DNA of 64,000 bases from TMP-24 sp041397305 (GTDB taxonomy: Bacteria > Pseudomonadota > Alphaproteobacteria > Rhodobacterales > Rhodobacteraceae): NCBI GenBank assembly GCA_041397305.1, contig JAWKWX010000002.1, positions 502,195 to 566,194 on the forward strand, read 5' to 3'. Position numbers and translations under genes: made by a program. This document shows, one piece after another, positions 45,654 to 54,897 of this stretch; the first letter of the stretch is position 1; the number at the start of each line of letters is the position of its first letter. The notes under the pieces were generated by a model. That model had not been told where the DNA came from and did no database searches. It saw only the letters and a program-made list of their open reading frames with translations.

Positions 45654-46895
45654 ATGACCCGCTTTGCCAAAGATGCCCGCGCCGCCACCCTCGCCCTGAG
45701 GGAGCTTTTTGAACCGACGCCGCTCCAGCTCAACGATCATCTGTCGTCGCGCTACGGGGCGGAGATCTACCTCAAGCGCGAGGATCTGACGCCGGTGCGC
45801 AGCTACAAGCTGCGTGGCGCCTATAATGCGATGCGCAAGGCGATCGCCGCCGGAAAGTCGGCTTTTGTCTGCGCAAGCGCGGGCAACCATGCCCAGGGCA
45901 TGGCCTATGCCTGCCGTCATTTCGGGGTCAAGGGCACGGTCTTCATGCCGGTCACGACGCCCCAGCAGAAGATCGACAAGACCCGCACTTTCGGCGGCAA
46001 TAGTGTCGAAATCCGGCTTGTGGGCGACTATTTCGACCGCACGCTCGCCGCCGCCCAGGCCTTCGCGGCCGAGACAGGCGCGCATTTCCTGTCGCCCTTC
46101 GACGACGAGGATGTGATCGGGGGTCAGGCCTCGGTCGCGGTCGAGATGCTCGACCAGATCGACGGCGCCCCCGATCTGGTGATCCTGCCTGTGGGCGGCG
46201 GCGGACTTGCCGCCGGTGTCACCAGCTATTTCGCCGAGGCCGCGCCGCGCACCGAATTCGTCTATGTCGAACCGCAGGGCGCCGCCTGCCTGAAGGCCGC
46301 GCTCGACGCCGGACAACCGGTCTCGCTCAAGGGCATCAACAATTTCGTCGATGGCGCCGCCGTCGCCCGGATCGGCGCGCGCACCTTCGAGCGGCTGAAA
46401 CATGTCGCGCCCGGACAGGTACGTCTCGCGCCCGAAGACCGGATCTGCATCACGATGCTCGAATTCCTGAATGTCGAGGGGATCGTGCTGGAACCGGCCG
46501 GCGCGCTCTCCGTCGACGCCCTGCCGGGGCTCGCGGAACGCATCAGGGGCAAGCGCGTCGTCTGCGTCACCTCGGGCGGCAATTTCGATTTCGAGCGTCT
46601 GCCGGAGGTGAAGGAACGCGCCAACCGCTTCGCCGGGCTGAAGAAATATTTCATTCTGCGCATGCCGCAGCGCCCCGGCGCCCTGAAGGAATTCCTCAAC
46701 ATGCTCGGGCCCGACGACGATATCGCGCGGTTCGAATATCTGAAGAAATCGGCCCGCAACTTCGGCTCCGTCCTGATCGGGATCGAGACGAAGCGGGCTG
46801 AAAGTTTCGCCGACCTGACGGCGAAACTCGATGCGGCGGAATTCGATTACCGCGATATCACCGAAGACGAGGCATTGGCGGAATTCCTGATCTGA
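45654..46895 (+). CDS. ilvA: Threonine ammonia-lyase (threonine dehydratase)
   Basis: This 413-residue PLP enzyme converts threonine to 2-oxobutyrate, the first step of isoleucine synthesis. The PLP lysine lies in VRSYKLRGAYNAM (near residue 52), followed by SAGNHAQGMAYA and the phosphate loop PVGGGGLAAG. A single C-terminal ACT-like regulatory domain (about 330-413, KKYFILRMPQRPGALKEFL) makes it the short biosynthetic type with one ACT domain. The start is ATG 45654; a frame open to 45546 has no homology. It converges on the Hpt gene with 12 bases between stops. Confidence 0.94.
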   Translation: MTRFAKDARAATLALRELFEPTPLQLNDHLSSRYGAEIYLKREDLTPVRSYKLRGAYNAMRKAIAAGKSAFVCASAGNHAQGMAYACRHFGVKGTVFMPVTTPQQKIDKTRTFGGNSVEIRLVGDYFDRTLAAAQAFAAETGAHFLSPFDDEDVIGGQASVAVEMLDQIDGAPDLVILPVGGGGLAAGVTSYFAEAAPRTEFVYVEPQGAACLKAALDAGQPVSLKGINNFVDGAAVARIGARTFERLKHVAPGQVRLAPEDRICITMLEFLNVEGIVLEPAGALSVDALPGLAERIRGKRVVCVTSGGNFDFERLPEVKERANRFAGLKKYFILRMPQRPGALKEFLNMLGPDDDIARFEYLKKSARNFGSVLIGIETKRAESFADLTAKLDAAEFDYRDITEDEALAEFLI

Positions 46896-46907
46896 GCGCG
46901 CAACCGG

Positions 46908-47258
46908 TCACGCCGCGCTTGGCTGACGCCCGGCAGCAAGCTGGCCCAGCCCCTCGATGAACACGTCCTTGGAACGTTCATAGCTGTCGAGGATCGCGGG
47001 AATGTCGATCCCGCCTGCCTGCCCGCCTGCCGCCCGCCGCTCGCCATCCTGGCAAAGCGCCCCGAAGGCGCCGAAGCCGAGGTTCCAGGCGCTACCCTTG
47101 AGGAAATGCAGATCCTCCTCATAGCTCGCCGGATCGGGCGCGGCCCGCAGGCGCGCCACCACATCCTCGACCTCGTCAAGGAAGAGTTCCACCACTTCGG
47201 CAAATCCCTCATCGCCGATCTCGGCGCGCAATTCACCCACTCGTGCCCAATCGATCAT
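46908..47258 (-). CDS. Histidine phosphotransfer (Hpt) domain protein
   Basis: This 116-residue stand-alone Hpt four-helix protein has its phospho-accepting histidine in the motif DLHFLKGSAWNLGFGAFG (near residue 49). It passes phosphate between a hybrid kinase and a response regulator. ATG 47258 with GAGGGGGTGG upstream is favoured over longer readings. It is divergent from a receiver-domain phosphatase gene with 152 bases between, suggesting the two form a phosphorelay; the kinase is not in this window. Confidence 0.87.
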   Translation of the reverse strand: MIDWARVGELRAEIGDEGFAEVVELFLDEVEDVVARLRAAPDPASYEEDLHFLKGSAWNLGFGAFGALCQDGERRAAGGQAGGIDIPAILDSYERSKDVFIEGLGQLAAGRQPSAA

Positions 47259-47313
47259 GGCCACCCCCTCTTCCCATCCGAGGTCGAGACTAGTCCCGAA
47301 CCGTTGCGCTGCC

Positions 47314-47365
47314 GTTAAGACCCGCGAAGAGGCAGAAGGCCGATTTGCATTCAATTCGTCTTAAC
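47314..47365. promoter_or_regulatory. Inverted GTTAAGAC/GTCTTAAC pair in divergent Hpt/phosphatase promoter
   Basis: GTTAAGAC at 47314-47321 and its exact reverse complement at 47358-47365 lie 36 bases apart in the 152-base divergent region. TTAA is rare in this genome; each arm contains TTAA, and the right arm reads TTAACC, the CtrA half-site. It could be an operator for a dimeric regulator serving both genes. Candidate only. Confidence 0.35.
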
Positions 47366-47410
47366 CCGCCCGGGCCTAGGGTCTTGGGGAATGTCAGAGG
47401 CGGGAACCGC

Positions 47411-48730
<1,320 letters not shown>

Positions 48731-48778
48731 GCCGCGTCTGCCTTGCTCCTGCCCTTCACTGTGGTCCAAATATCCCGG

Positions 48779-48806
48779 GGAGCGCGAGGGGCTGGCCCCT
48801 CGCTCC
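48779..48806. terminator. Palindromic hairpin between convergent genes
   Basis: GGAGC, a 2-base bulge, GAGGGG, loop CTGG, then CCCCTC and GCTCC form a stable stem between the phosphatase gene and the convergent NUDIX gene. No long T run follows directly. The context ATATCCCGGGG plus a GC palindrome is of a kind that recurs between genes in Rhodobacterales; this is recollection, not checked. Confidence 0.5.
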
Positions 48807-48814
48807 GTCTCGGC

Positions 48815-49255
48815 TCAAAACCCGAACGCCAGCCGCAGGAAATGCCGGTCGCCGTCATTTCCAACCAACCGCTCGGCCTCTCGCGCGCCCATCCAGACCG
48901 CCGCATGACCCGCCTCCGTCGGGGGGCCGATCCGGCGGACCGGCCGGGCGAGATAGATCATGCAGATCTTCTCCGCCCAGCGGTCATATTCCGGCATATA
49001 GGCAAAGCGGCGGAAGGTGCCGATCCGGCGCGGCGCGGCGATCGTCCAGCCGGTTTCCTCATAGACCTCGCGATACAGCGCATGAACGGGCGATTCGCCG
49101 GGATCGATGCCGCCGCCGGGCAGCTGGAACTCCGCGTCGGGCTTCTCTTGATAGGTCAGCAATACATCCCCATCTAGCTTCAGAACCGCGTAAGCCCCTG
49201 GCCGGGGCCGATAGCTCTGCCCCGCCACCACCGGCTCTCCGAACCGCCTGATCAT
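48815..49255 (-). CDS. NUDIX hydrolase
   Basis: This 146-residue NUDIX enzyme has the catalytic box GGIDPGESPVHALYREVYEETGW (residues about 48-70) complete, with all four glutamates. It hydrolyses a nucleoside diphosphate linked to another group; the substrate cannot be read from the sequence. Some small NUDIX proteins of this type act on ADP-ribose or oxidised nucleotides. ATG 49255 has GGTGGG upstream. It is divergent from hslO, with 81 bases between starts. Confidence 0.87.
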   Translation of the reverse strand: MIRRFGEPVVAGQSYRPRPGAYAVLKLDGDVLLTYQEKPDAEFQLPGGGIDPGESPVHALYREVYEETGWTIAAPRRIGTFRRFAYMPEYDRWAEKICMIYLARPVRRIGPPTEAGHAAVWMGAREAERLVGNDGDRHFLRLAFGF

Positions 49256-49336
49256 CCCACCTGCCCGAGGTTGCCCATTTTGCCCCGACAAGCTATGCCA
49301 AGGCCCGCGCCTGAAGAAAACCCCTCAAGGAACTCC

Positions 49337-50383
49337 ATGTCCTCGACCCTCGAAATCGCCTGGGACGACACCGTCCTGCCGTTCCAGCTCGACGCGTCCG
49401 ACATCCGCGGCCGGGTGGCGCGGCTCGACGGCACGCTCGACCGGATCCTGGGCCAGCACGATTATCCCGCCCAGATCGAGGCGCTGGTGGCCGAGGCGGC
49501 GCTTCTGACCGCGCTCATCGGCCAGACGCTCAAACTGCGCTGGAAGCTGTCGCTGCAGATCCGCGGCAACGGTCCGGCGCGGATCGTCGCGACCGATTAT
49601 TACGCCCCCAGCGAAGATGGCACGCCCGCCCAGATCCGCGCCTGGGCCTCGTTCGATCCCGAACGCATGGATCCGGACGCGCCGCCCTTCGATCTGATCG
49701 GCCAGGGCTATATGGCGGTGCTGATCGACCAGGGCGAAGGCAACCTGCCCTATCAGGGCATCACGCCCATCGCGGGCGCCTCGCTTTCGGCCTGCGCCGA
49801 GACCTATTTCGCCCAGTCGGAACAACTGCCGACCCGCTTTGCCCTCGCCTTCGGCCGGTCGCGGCTGCCGGGCAGCGACGAGCGCTGGCGCGCGGGCGGC
49901 GTGATGCTGCAGCACATGCCCAAGGCCTCGCCCTCGGTGGCGGCCGAAGGCGGATCGGGCGAGGGCGGGCTTCTGACCCATGTCGATATCCTTGACGGTG
50001 CCGAAGGCGAGAACTGGACCCGTGCCAACCTCCTTCTCGACACGGTCGAGGAGCTGGAGCTGATCGGCCCCACGGTCCAGCCGACCGACCTGCTGGTGCG
50101 CCTTTTCCACGAGGAAGGCCCGCGCGTCTTCGACACCCAGCCGGTGCGCTTCGGCTGCACATGCTCGCCCGACAAGGTGCGCCAGAGCCTGTCGATCTAT
50201 TCGGCCAAGGACATCGCCACGATGACGACGCCCGAGGGCATCGTCACCGCCGATTGCCAGTTCTGCGGCGCGCATTACGAATTCGAGCCCGCAACGCTCG
50301 GTTTCGAGGCGACAAGGGCACCGAAGGACGGCACGGAGCCTGCCGAGGGTGGTCCCGGGGGCGATCGCGGTGCCGCCCACTGA
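49337..50383 (+). CDS. hslO: Redox-regulated chaperone Hsp33
   Basis: This 348-residue holdase is switched on by oxidation. The C-terminal zinc site is intact: CTC in FGCTCSPDKV (near residue 273) and CQFC (near 310). The N-terminal part has LTALIGQTLKLRWKLSLQI and the substrate-binding fold. ATG 49337 has AAGGAA about 6 bases upstream; the longer frame from 49271 is not needed. A tail rich in glycine and glutamate follows the zinc domain. The downstream NUDIX gene overlaps its 3' end. Confidence 0.94.
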   Translation: MSSTLEIAWDDTVLPFQLDASDIRGRVARLDGTLDRILGQHDYPAQIEALVAEAALLTALIGQTLKLRWKLSLQIRGNGPARIVATDYYAPSEDGTPAQIRAWASFDPERMDPDAPPFDLIGQGYMAVLIDQGEGNLPYQGITPIAGASLSACAETYFAQSEQLPTRFALAFGRSRLPGSDERWRAGGVMLQHMPKASPSVAAEGGSGEGGLLTHVDILDGAEGENWTRANLLLDTVEELELIGPTVQPTDLLVRLFHEEGPRVFDTQPVRFGCTCSPDKVRQSLSIYSAKDIATMTTPEGIVTADCQFCGAHYEFEPATLGFEATRAPKDGTEPAEGGPGGDRGAAH

Positions 50384-50972
50384 CCTCGCCGCGCGGCTCG
50401 GGCAGGCGATCGCCCGGCCGGGGCGCGACACGTCGGATCATGACCTGAACCCCGGCACCGTCCTGCCCGAAGGCCGCCTTCTGCGCCCGGCGGCGGTGCT
50501 GGTCGGGTTTCAGGGGGCCCGCGTGATCCTGACCAAGCGCGCCTCGCATCTGAAGCATCATCCCGGCCAGATCGCCTTTCCCGGCGGCAAGGTCGATGCG
50601 GCAGACGGCGAGGGCGCCGCAGGCCTGATCCGCGCCGCGCTTCGCGAGGCGGAGGAGGAGATCGACCTTCAGCCGCATCAGGCCCGCATTCTCGGGTCGC
50701 TGGCGCCGCACGAAACCGTCACCGGCTTCACCGTGACCCCGGTTCTTGCCGAAATAGACCCTGATTTCGCCCCGCGCGCGCAAGAGGACGAGGTCGAGGA
50801 GGTCTTTTCCGTCCCTTACGCCCATCTCGCCGACCCGGCGAATTTCCGCGTCGAATCGCGGCTCTGGCGCGGGCAGCGGCGGTATTATTTCACGGTCCCT
50901 TATGGTCCCTATTACATCTGGGGCGCGACCGCGCGTATCCTCAGGGCGCTGGCGGACCGGATGGCGGAATGA
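50370..50972 (+). CDS. CoA pyrophosphatase-like NUDIX hydrolase
   Basis: This is about 200 residues. The UPF0035-type motif of the CoA-cleaving NUDIX subgroup (LTKRASHLKHHPGQIAFPGGKVD) precedes a NUDIX box (RAALREAEEEIDL). This is the NudL/YeaB kind, which splits CoA to phosphopantetheine and 3',5'-ADP. Two GTG starts are possible: 50370, with GGGGGCG upstream, or 50349; both overlap the 3' end of hslO. The stop overlaps the cca gene as ATGA, so the three genes form one unit. Confidence 0.87.
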   Translation: MPPTDLAARLGQAIARPGRDTSDHDLNPGTVLPEGRLLRPAAVLVGFQGARVILTKRASHLKHHPGQIAFPGGKVDAADGEGAAGLIRAALREAEEEIDLQPHQARILGSLAPHETVTGFTVTPVLAEIDPDFAPRAQEDEVEEVFSVPYAHLADPANFRVESRLWRGQRRYYFTVPYGPYYIWGATARILRALADRMAE

Positions 50973-52108
50973 AGATCGAAAGCGACTGGATCGGCAACGA
51001 CGCGCTGCAGGCGGTTCTCGCCTGCCTGACCGAAGCGGGGCACCGCGCGCTTCTGGTCGGCGGCTGCGTCCGCAATGCGCTGATGGGCCTTGCCAGCGAC
51101 GATATCGACATCGCGACCGATGCCCGCCCCGACCGCGTGGTCGCGCTGGCAACGGCGGCCGGGCTGAAAGTGGTGCCGACCGGCATCGACCATGGCACCG
51201 TCACTATCGTGGCGGGCGGACGGCCGCATGAGGTGACAAGCTTCCGCCGCGACGTGGAAACCGACGGGCGGCGCGCCACCGTCGCCTATTCGGACTCCAT
51301 AGCGGAGGATGCGGCACGGCGCGATTTCACCATGAACGCGCTTTACGCGGAAGGCGACGGGACCGTCATCGACCCGCTCGGCGGGCTGCCAGACCTTCTG
51401 ACCCGCCGCGTGCGGTTCGTCGGACGGCCCGAGGACCGCATTCGCGAGGATTACCTGCGCATCCTGCGCTTCTTCCGCTTTCATGCGATCTACGGCGACC
51501 CGGGGGGCGGAATCGACCCGGAAGGACTGGCCGCGTCAGCGGCCCTTTCGGCCGGAATAGAGACCTTGTCGCGCGAGCGGATCGGGCATGAGATGCGCAA
51601 GCTTCTGGGGGCCCCCGACCCCGCGCCCGCGACGGCCGCGATGGAGGCGGCGGGGGTGCTGGCGCGGGTTCTTCCCGGCGCCGCTGCCGCGCCGCTGGCG
51701 CGGCTTGTCGCGGCAGAGGCGGGCGCGAAGCCCGACTGGCTGAGCCGCCTCGCTTTGCTCGGCGGCGCTGACGCGGGCGCGGCGCTTCGCCTGTCGCGCG
51801 ACGAGGCGCGGCGGCTGGCCGTCTTGCGCGACGGGATCGGCGCCGCGGCTGGACCCGGGGAACTGGCCTGGCGCCACGGGCCGGAGGCGGCGCGCGCCAT
51901 CCTCGCCCTGCGCTTCGCGCTTCTCGAACAGCCGCTTCCTGCAGATGCCCGCCAGCGCATCGCGGCTGGCGCCGCGGCCCGCTTTCCGCTGCGCGCCGCC
52001 GATCTGCCGGACCTGTCCGGCCCCGCGCTCGGCCAGCGGCTGCGGGAACTCGAGGCGCGCTGGATCGCCTCGGACTTTTCTTTGTCACGGGAACAATTGC
52101 TGGCTTGA
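50969..52108 (+). CDS. cca: CCA tRNA nucleotidyltransferase (poly(A) polymerase family)
   Basis: This 379-residue class II nucleotidyltransferase has LLVGGCVRNALMG and the metal-binding DDIDIATDARP (near residue 45). The RRDFTMNALY motif is present, and the RNA-binding helical region has ILRFFRFHAIYG. It adds or repairs the CCA end of tRNAs. The C-terminal half is alanine- and arginine-rich and helical, with no HD domain. In Rhodobacterales a CoA NUDIX gene usually sits right before it, as here (ATGA overlap). Confidence 0.92.
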   Translation: MKIESDWIGNDALQAVLACLTEAGHRALLVGGCVRNALMGLASDDIDIATDARPDRVVALATAAGLKVVPTGIDHGTVTIVAGGRPHEVTSFRRDVETDGRRATVAYSDSIAEDAARRDFTMNALYAEGDGTVIDPLGGLPDLLTRRVRFVGRPEDRIREDYLRILRFFRFHAIYGDPGGGIDPEGLAASAALSAGIETLSRERIGHEMRKLLGAPDPAPATAAMEAAGVLARVLPGAAAAPLARLVAAEAGAKPDWLSRLALLGGADAGAALRLSRDEARRLAVLRDGIGAAAGPGELAWRHGPEAARAILALRFALLEQPLPADARQRIAAGAAARFPLRAADLPDLSGPALGQRLRELEARWIASDFSLSREQLLA

Positions 52109-52151
52109 ACCGCGCGCCGCCCCCCGGCATTTTCCTCTGCCGGAGGATCCC

Positions 52152-52745
52152 ATGCCGCCCGAGACATTCCTGGCCCTGATCGGGCTTGCCATCGCCACGC
52201 TCTTCACCCCCGGCCCCAACAATGCGATGCTGGCCGCGTCCGGTGCCGCCTTCGGCTTTCGCCGCAGCCTGCCGCATCTGACCGGCGTCGCCTTCGGGTT
52301 CCCCGCGATGCTGCTGGTCGTCGGCCTCGTGCTGGGCGGCCTCTTCCAGACCAGCGCGCTTCTGCGCGAGGGCCTGCGCTGGGGGGGCGCGGCGCTCCTG
52401 CTGTGGATCGCCTTCAAGATCGCCACTTCGGCGGGAACAGAGACGAAATCGGCCGCCCGCCCGATGACCTTCCTCGCCGCGATCGCCTTTCAGTGGATCA
52501 ATCCCAAGGCCTGGTCGATGGCGATCGCCGCCACATCGCAATTCATCCGGCCCGAGGATCCCGGGCGGCTTGCCCTCATCGTCGCCGCCACCTTCACCCT
52601 CCTCGGCCTCGGCTCCGCCTCGACCTGGGTCGGGCTCGGGCAGGCGATCTCGGGCTGGCTGACCACGGCACGGCGGCTCAGGGCGTTCAACCTGACCATG
52701 GCCGGGCTGATCCTGCTGTCGACCGTGGAGATCCTGAGCCACTAG
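52152..52745 (+). CDS. LysE-family amino acid exporter
   Basis: This 197-residue membrane protein has about six helices. The family block TLFTPGPNNAMLAASGAAFG is near the N-terminus and FQWINPKAWSMAIAA in the middle. It exports amino acids or similar small molecules; RhtB and LysE members differ in substrate, which cannot be told here. GGAGGA lies 5 bases before ATG 52152. It follows cca by 43 bases on the same strand, perhaps with its own promoter. Confidence 0.88.
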   Translation: MPPETFLALIGLAIATLFTPGPNNAMLAASGAAFGFRRSLPHLTGVAFGFPAMLLVVGLVLGGLFQTSALLREGLRWGGAALLLWIAFKIATSAGTETKSAARPMTFLAAIAFQWINPKAWSMAIAATSQFIRPEDPGRLALIVAATFTLLGLGSASTWVGLGQAISGWLTTARRLRAFNLTMAGLILLSTVEILSH

Positions 52746-53039
52746 CACCTGCCCCTCCCCGGCCCCTTCTCGGGCCCTTGCGCGCCCTCGCCGGCCCTCA
52801 GCGAGGAGTGGTGAAAGGCTCGACGAGCGGGCCGTCGGATCGGGGCCGATACAATCGGCCAGTACAATCAGGGACGTGACAAGCGCCCGTGATTGCGCTA
52901 TCTGGACGGCATCCAACGGAGGGTTGCACCATGAGGATCGGGATTCTGCCAGAGCTCGCCTGAGCCGGACCGAACCCCGTGTGGCGGTCCCGCGAGGCCC
53001 CGCCTGCCCCATATTGCATTCCGCTGGAAAGTTCTCTCC
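52746..53039 (+). other. 294-base leader before the ABC exporter operon
   Basis: There is no full gene. It holds a 10-codon open frame with a strong ribosome-binding site (separate entry), a 6-base stem (GGACCG 52967-52972, CGGTCC 52985-52990) just after that frame, and a GC-rich palindromic stretch near 52760-52780. It may be a regulated 5' leader. Confidence 0.35.
52931..52963 (+). CDS. Possible 10-residue leader peptide (MRIGILPELA)
   Basis: This is an ATG with GGAGGG 7 bases upstream, ten codons and TGA, followed at once by a small hairpin and, 76 bases later, the ABC exporter start. The ribosome-binding site is stronger than that of many genes here. Leader peptides that control transporter genes by ribosome stalling have this layout, but a chance occurrence is possible. 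Confidence 0.25.
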   Translation: MRIGILPELA

Positions 53040-54890
53040 ATGTTCCGCTTCTTCGAAAACCTCGTCGATCCTTTCGCGCCCTATGAGGAGCGCGACGCGC
53101 CGCCCACCCGGCTTCTTGCCTTCGTGCGCGATTATGTGCGGCCGTTCCGGACGGTCTTCGTCTTCAGTGTCCTGTGCAAGATGCTGGTGGCGGGGTCGGA
53201 GATCCTGCTCATCTGGTATCTGGGGCGCATCGTCGACATCTTGGGGCGCGAACAGCCAGCCAATCTGCTCGCCAACCATGGCATGGAATTCGCCGTGGCG
53301 GCCCTGCTGGTGCTCATCGCCCGGCCGATCGTCTCGGCCTTCGATACAGCGCTTCTGCACAATACCACCCTCACGAACCTCGGCGCCCTGGTGCGCTGGC
53401 GGGCGCACAAGCATGTGCTGCGCCAGCCCGTCGGCTGGTTCGAGAATGATTTCGCCGGCCGCATCGCCAACCGGATCATGCAGACCCCGTCCTCGATGGG
53501 CGACGCCGTCTTCCAGATGCTCGATTGCGTGGCCTTCGCGCTGACAAGCGTCGTGGGCGCCTCGATCCTCTTGATCGGGGCGGATGCGCGGCTGTTCATC
53601 CCGCTCGCGGTCTGGATCCTTTTCTACCTCGCGCTCCTCAGATGGACGGCGCGGCGGATCGGACCGGCGTCGAAGGCGTCTTCGGATGCACGCTCGACCG
53701 TCACGGGGCGCGTGGTGGACAGCTATACCAACATCCATTCGGTGAAACTTTTCGCCCATGACGACCGCGAGGTCGATTATGCCGGCGAGGCGATCCGGCG
53801 GCTCCGCGACCGGTTCATCGCCGAAATGCGGCTGGTGACAAAGATGGATGTGATGCTGACGGCGCTGAACGCCTGCCTGATCGTCATGCTCACCGGGCTG
53901 GCGGTGAAATTCTGGCTGGATGGCACCGCCAGCACCGGCGCGGTCGCGGCGACCACGGCGCTGGTCCTGAGGCTCACCAGCATGACCTACTGGGTGATGT
54001 GGGCGACCTCGAACCTTGTCGAGGCGCTCGGCGTCGTCTCCGAAGGGATGGAAACCATTGCCCAGCCGGTCGGCCTGACCGATGCCGCAGGCGCGCCCGA
54101 CCTGCAACTGACCCGGGGACGGATCGTCTTCGAAAACGTATCGCACCATTACGGGCGCGGCTCGGGTGGCATCGACCGCATAAGCCTGACAATCCGTCCG
54201 GGCGAGAAGATCGGCCTGATCGGCCGGTCCGGGTCCGGCAAATCGACGCTCGTGAAACTGCTCCTGCGTTTCTATGACAGCGAGGGCGGCCGGATCCTGA
54301 TCGACGGGCAGGATATCGCCGGCGTCCGGCAGGCGAGCCTCAGGGCGCAGATCGGCATGGTGCAGCAGGAAAGCTCGCTCCTCCACCGCACGGTCCGGGA
54401 GAATATCCTCTACGGCCGACCCGAGGCGACCGAGGCAGAGATGATCGCGGCGGCCGAACGGGCCGAGGCGCACGAGTTCATCCTGACGCTGCGCGACCCC
54501 GAGGGAAACGCAGGCTATGACGCGCAGGTGGGCGAACGCGGCGTGAAGCTTTCCGGCGGCCAGCGTCAGCGGGTGGCAATTGCCCGGGTGATCCTGAAGG
54601 ATGCGCCGATCCTTGTCCTCGACGAGGCGACGAGCGCGCTCGACAGCGAGGCCGAGGCGGCAATCCAGGCGACGCTTTACGGCGTGATGGAGGGCAAGAC
54701 CGTGATCGCCATCGCCCACAGGCTGTCGACCATCGCGCGCATGGACCGGATCGTGGTGCTTGACGACGGGCGCATTGCCGAGGAAGGCACCCATGCCGAC
54801 CTGCTGACCAGGGGCGGGCTTTACGCGCGCTTCTGGGAACGGCAATCTGGCGGCTTCATCGGGACCGAGGATGCGGAGGCGGCCGAGTGA
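53040..54890 (+). CDS. ABC exporter half-transporter, MsbA-type (first subunit)
   Basis: This 616-residue protein has a six-helix exporter membrane domain (about residues 30-330) and an ATP-binding domain (about 360-600). Walker A is GRSGSGKST (near 400), the Q-loop is GMVQQESSLLHR, the signature is LSGGQRQRVAIAR (near 502), Walker B is ILVLDEATSALDSE, and the H-loop is AIAHRLST. It probably pairs with the next protein as a heterodimeric exporter for lipids or drugs. It begins after a 294-base leader; 7 bases separate it from the partner gene. Confidence 0.93.
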   Translation: MFRFFENLVDPFAPYEERDAPPTRLLAFVRDYVRPFRTVFVFSVLCKMLVAGSEILLIWYLGRIVDILGREQPANLLANHGMEFAVAALLVLIARPIVSAFDTALLHNTTLTNLGALVRWRAHKHVLRQPVGWFENDFAGRIANRIMQTPSSMGDAVFQMLDCVAFALTSVVGASILLIGADARLFIPLAVWILFYLALLRWTARRIGPASKASSDARSTVTGRVVDSYTNIHSVKLFAHDDREVDYAGEAIRRLRDRFIAEMRLVTKMDVMLTALNACLIVMLTGLAVKFWLDGTASTGAVAATTALVLRLTSMTYWVMWATSNLVEALGVVSEGMETIAQPVGLTDAAGAPDLQLTRGRIVFENVSHHYGRGSGGIDRISLTIRPGEKIGLIGRSGSGKSTLVKLLLRFYDSEGGRILIDGQDIAGVRQASLRAQIGMVQQESSLLHRTVRENILYGRPEATEAEMIAAAERAEAHEFILTLRDPEGNAGYDAQVGERGVKLSGGQRQRVAIARVILKDAPILVLDEATSALDSEAEAAIQATLYGVMEGKTVIAIAHRLSTIARMDRIVVLDDGRIAEEGTHADLLTRGGLYARFWERQSGGFIGTEDAEAAE

Positions 54891-54897
54891 GGCGCGA

